The notes under the pieces: model-generated
Told to the model about the DNA's origin: nothing
The model's input: only the letters and a program-made list of their open reading frames with translations
Databases searched by the model: none
Position numbers and translations under genes: made by a program
Shown here: piece after piece, positions 7,029-8,886 of the stretch
Numbering within the stretch: position 1 is the stretch's first letter
Layout of the letters: the number at the start of each line of letters is the position of its first letter
Source: Deltaproteobacteria bacterium
GTDB lineage: Bacteria > Desulfobacterota > Desulfobacteria > Desulfobacterales > JAFDDL01
Direction of reading: 5' to 3'
DNA: 8,886 bases
Assembly: GCA_019310865.1 (NCBI GenBank)
Contig: JAFDDL010000124.1
Coordinates: 1 to 8,886, forward strand

Positions 7029-7089
7029 TAGGGCTGATTAGTAATGGAAAGCGAATCTTTTTTTATAACCAAACACAGGAAAGCGAAAA

Positions 7090-8121
7090 ATGAATTGGGA
7101 TTGGGATAAACTAAAGCAACAGCAAAAACAGCGAAGCGGCGTTCCCCCCCAGATGGATGAACTCATTGAGAAAGTCAAATCTGTGAAGCTGCCCGGCGGG
7201 CCCCTGCTGGTGGTTGCTTTTCTGGCCATTATTTTGATTTTCACATCCATTTACACAGTGGCCGTCGATGAGGTTGGTGTGGTGCAGCGCTTCGGCAGGT
7301 ACACGCGCACGAGCCAGCCCGGGCTTAACTTCAAGCTGCCGGCCGGCGTCGAAAAGGTCACCAAGTTAAAGGTCAGGCGGGTATTTAAAAAGGAGTTCGG
7401 CGAACGCTCTGATCTAACAACCGGTCGCTCGCGCTTCGCATCGGCCAGTGACACCGGCAATGTGTCGCTGATGCTCACGGGGGACTTGAATGTCGCGCTG
7501 GTGCCCTGGATCGTCCAGTACAAGATCAAGGACCCGTACAACTTCCTGTTTAAGGTGCGCGATGTGGATCGACTGTTAATCGATATGAGTGAAGCGTCCA
7601 TGCGCCTGGTGGTGGGCGACCGAAGCATTAACGAGGTGATTTCCAAGCGGGACGAAATCGCCGTGGAGGCCCGGCAGGTGCTGCAGGCGGAGTTGGACAA
7701 TGCCGAATCCGGTATTCATATCGACACCATCGAAATGAAAAAAACCAATGTCCCCGGGCCGGTGCAATCCTCGTTCAATGAGGTCAACCAGGCCATCCAG
7801 GAAAAAGAAACCATGATCTACCAGGCCAAGGAGGACTACAACAAGGCGATCCCGGCGGCCAAGGGTGAAGCCGAACGAACCATCAAGACCGCCGAAGGGT
7901 ATTCCGTGGAGCGAGTCAATGAGGCCAAAGGTGACGCTTCACGGTTTACGGCCGTCTACGAAGAGTACGTCAAGGCAAAAGATGTCACCAAGCGACGCCT
8001 TTACCTGGAAACCCTGAAGGATCTTTTCCCCAGACTTGGACAGAAATATGTGGTGGACGCTGACCAGAAAAATTTGCTGCCGCTGTTGAATATCGGCAGA
8101 GGAAACGAGGGACTCAAATGA
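7090..8121 (+). CDS. hflK: HflK, SPFH-domain subunit of the FtsH modulator complex
   Basis: Inner-membrane SPFH/Band 7 protein of 343 residues. In E. coli HflK and HflC alternate to form a large cage on the periplasmic face that encloses FtsH and modulates its proteolysis of membrane proteins. Here a polar N-terminus (1-36, Gln/Lys-rich; short and without the Gly-rich stretch of E. coli HflK) precedes one membrane segment (about 37-55). Next come the SPFH domain, with VDEVGVVQRFGRYTRTSQPGLNFKLP (59-84) and WIVQYKIKDPYNFLFKV (140-156), and a long helical region (about 182-310) with Ala/Glu/Lys-rich heptads and KAIPAAKGEAERTIKTAEGY. The short C-terminus follows. AGGA (7077-7080) sits nine bases before the ATG. 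The gene is shorter than E. coli hflK (419 codons) and has no hflX or hfq upstream. Its TGA overlaps the hflC ATG. Confidence 0.95.
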   Translation: MNWDWDKLKQQQKQRSGVPPQMDELIEKVKSVKLPGGPLLVVAFLAIILIFTSIYTVAVDEVGVVQRFGRYTRTSQPGLNFKLPAGVEKVTKLKVRRVFKKEFGERSDLTTGRSRFASASDTGNVSLMLTGDLNVALVPWIVQYKIKDPYNFLFKVRDVDRLLIDMSEASMRLVVGDRSINEVISKRDEIAVEARQVLQAELDNAESGIHIDTIEMKKTNVPGPVQSSFNEVNQAIQEKETMIYQAKEDYNKAIPAAKGEAERTIKTAEGYSVERVNEAKGDASRFTAVYEEYVKAKDVTKRRLYLETLKDLFPRLGQKYVVDADQKNLLPLLNIGRGNEGLK

Positions 8122-8886
8122 AAGCCAAAGGATTACTCATATCTGTAGCCGCAGTGATGGTCATCGGACTCTATCTGTCAGCCTATGTGGTCCAGGAGAC
8201 CCAGCAGGTTGTCATCACGCAATTTGGAAAGGTGGTGGGCGAGCCGAAAACCGAACCGGGATTGAATTTCAAGATTCCCTTTATTCAAAAAGCCACCTAT
8301 TTTCCTAAAAACATCCTCGACTGGGACGGCGATCCCGGGCAGATTCCCACCCTGGAAAAAACCTATATCTGGGTCAATACGTTCGCCCGGTGGAAAATCG
8401 TCGACCCGATCAAGTATTTCCAAACGGTCAACAACGAGATGAGTGCCAACACGCGCCTGGATGACATCCTCGATCCGGCGGTGCGAAACTTCATCACCTC
8501 ATACCGACTGATCGAAACGGTGCGAAAAAGCAACCGGCAGCTGGACACCTTTGAAATCGGCGTGAAAGACATGCAGCAAGATCTACAGGCCTCCTACAGC
8601 ATCGAAACCGGCCGGGAAAAAATCACCCAGGGCATTTTACGCCAGGCCCAGCCCAAGCTTGCCAAGTTCGGTATTGAGCTGGTGGATGTTAAGATCAAGC
8701 GAATCAATTACGTCGAGCAGGTCCGAAAATCGGTTTATGGACGAATGATTGCCGAGCGTAGGCAAATCGCCGAAAAATTTCGCTCCGAAGGACAGGGCGA
8801 GGCCCGGAAAATCCTGGGTGAAAAAGAACGGGATCTGAAACAAATCATATCAACCGCTTACCGAAAGGCCCAGGAAATCAAGGGTA
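8118..8886 (+). CDS. hflC: HflC, partner SPFH subunit (3' end beyond the window)
   Basis: The first 256 codons are present and the frame is open at the right edge. A membrane segment (about 5-24) is followed by the SPFH domain (ETQQVVITQFGKVV 27-40, EPGLNFKIPFIQK, WVNTFARWKIVDPIKYF 85-101). Then comes the strongly HflC-typical block FGIELVDVKIKRINY (184-198), YGRMIAERRQIAEKFRSEGQGEA (207-229) and the start of the helical C-terminus. About 30-70 residues are probably missing, judged from the usual family length. The ATG lies within ATGA shared with the hflK stop, and GAGGGA (8107-8112) is five bases before it, so the two subunits are translationally coupled, as expected for an alternating complex. 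Confidence 0.95.
   Translation, partial: MKAKGLLISVAAVMVIGLYLSAYVVQETQQVVITQFGKVVGEPKTEPGLNFKIPFIQKATYFPKNILDWDGDPGQIPTLEKTYIWVNTFARWKIVDPIKYFQTVNNEMSANTRLDDILDPAVRNFITSYRLIETVRKSNRQLDTFEIGVKDMQQDLQASYSIETGREKITQGILRQAQPKLAKFGIELVDVKIKRINYVEQVRKSVYGRMIAERRQIAEKFRSEGQGEARKILGEKERDLKQIISTAYRKAQEIKG

Noticed and set aside
7251..7700. A 149-codon minus-strand frame opposite hflK
   Set aside because: Ser/Thr/Arg-rich shadow of a secure gene, with no recognisable domain.

Overview
The window looks like an ordinary chromosomal stretch of a Gram-negative bacterium, most likely a deltaproteobacterium (Desulfobacterota, for example a Desulfobacterales sulfate reducer). This rests on remembered family habits, not on a search: an EF-G of the second, recycling-like type, a DUF1015 protein, a DciA-type helicase loader, hflK-hflC without hflX/hfq in front, and a GGGGACGTTCCC-type palindromic repeat. 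All genes are intact except the last, which runs off the right edge.

Layout. Bases 1-105 hold no clear gene, only a tiny ribosome-binding-site-led reading frame on the minus strand. Bases 106-3930 (minus) are a compact operon read right to left: a GerMN-domain lipoprotein, an EF-G paralogue and a D-Ala-D-Ala carboxypeptidase/endopeptidase (family S13). The first two genes overlap by ATGA. The third starts 7 bases after the EF-G stop, and its ribosome binding site overlaps that stop codon. A good sigma-70-like promoter lies at 3967-3995. Next on the minus strand is tRNA-Ser(CGA) at 4120-4212 with its own promoter. A REP/MITE-like imperfect palindrome fills 4282-4380. From 4499 a plus-strand DUF1015 gene runs to 5815 and converges on a minus-strand pair, dciA (helicase loader) then trmN6-like (tRNA adenine-N6 methyltransferase). 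Divergent from dciA, from 7090, is hflK-hflC (plus), encoding the membrane SPFH complex that in E. coli modulates the FtsH protease.

How the genes fit together. The left operon joins two envelope proteins (a lipoprotein and a murein hydrolase) to a translation factor whose domain IV tip has lost the residues used for translocation. It is therefore more likely a ribosome-recycling EF-G2 than the main elongation factor. The tRNA gene and the tRNA methyltransferase are general translation functions, DciA is replication, and HflKC is membrane protein quality control. I found no phage, CRISPR, toxin-antitoxin or defence genes. The most interesting signals are the altered EF-G and its coupling, the palindromic repeat, and the conserved-looking short reading frame at the left edge.
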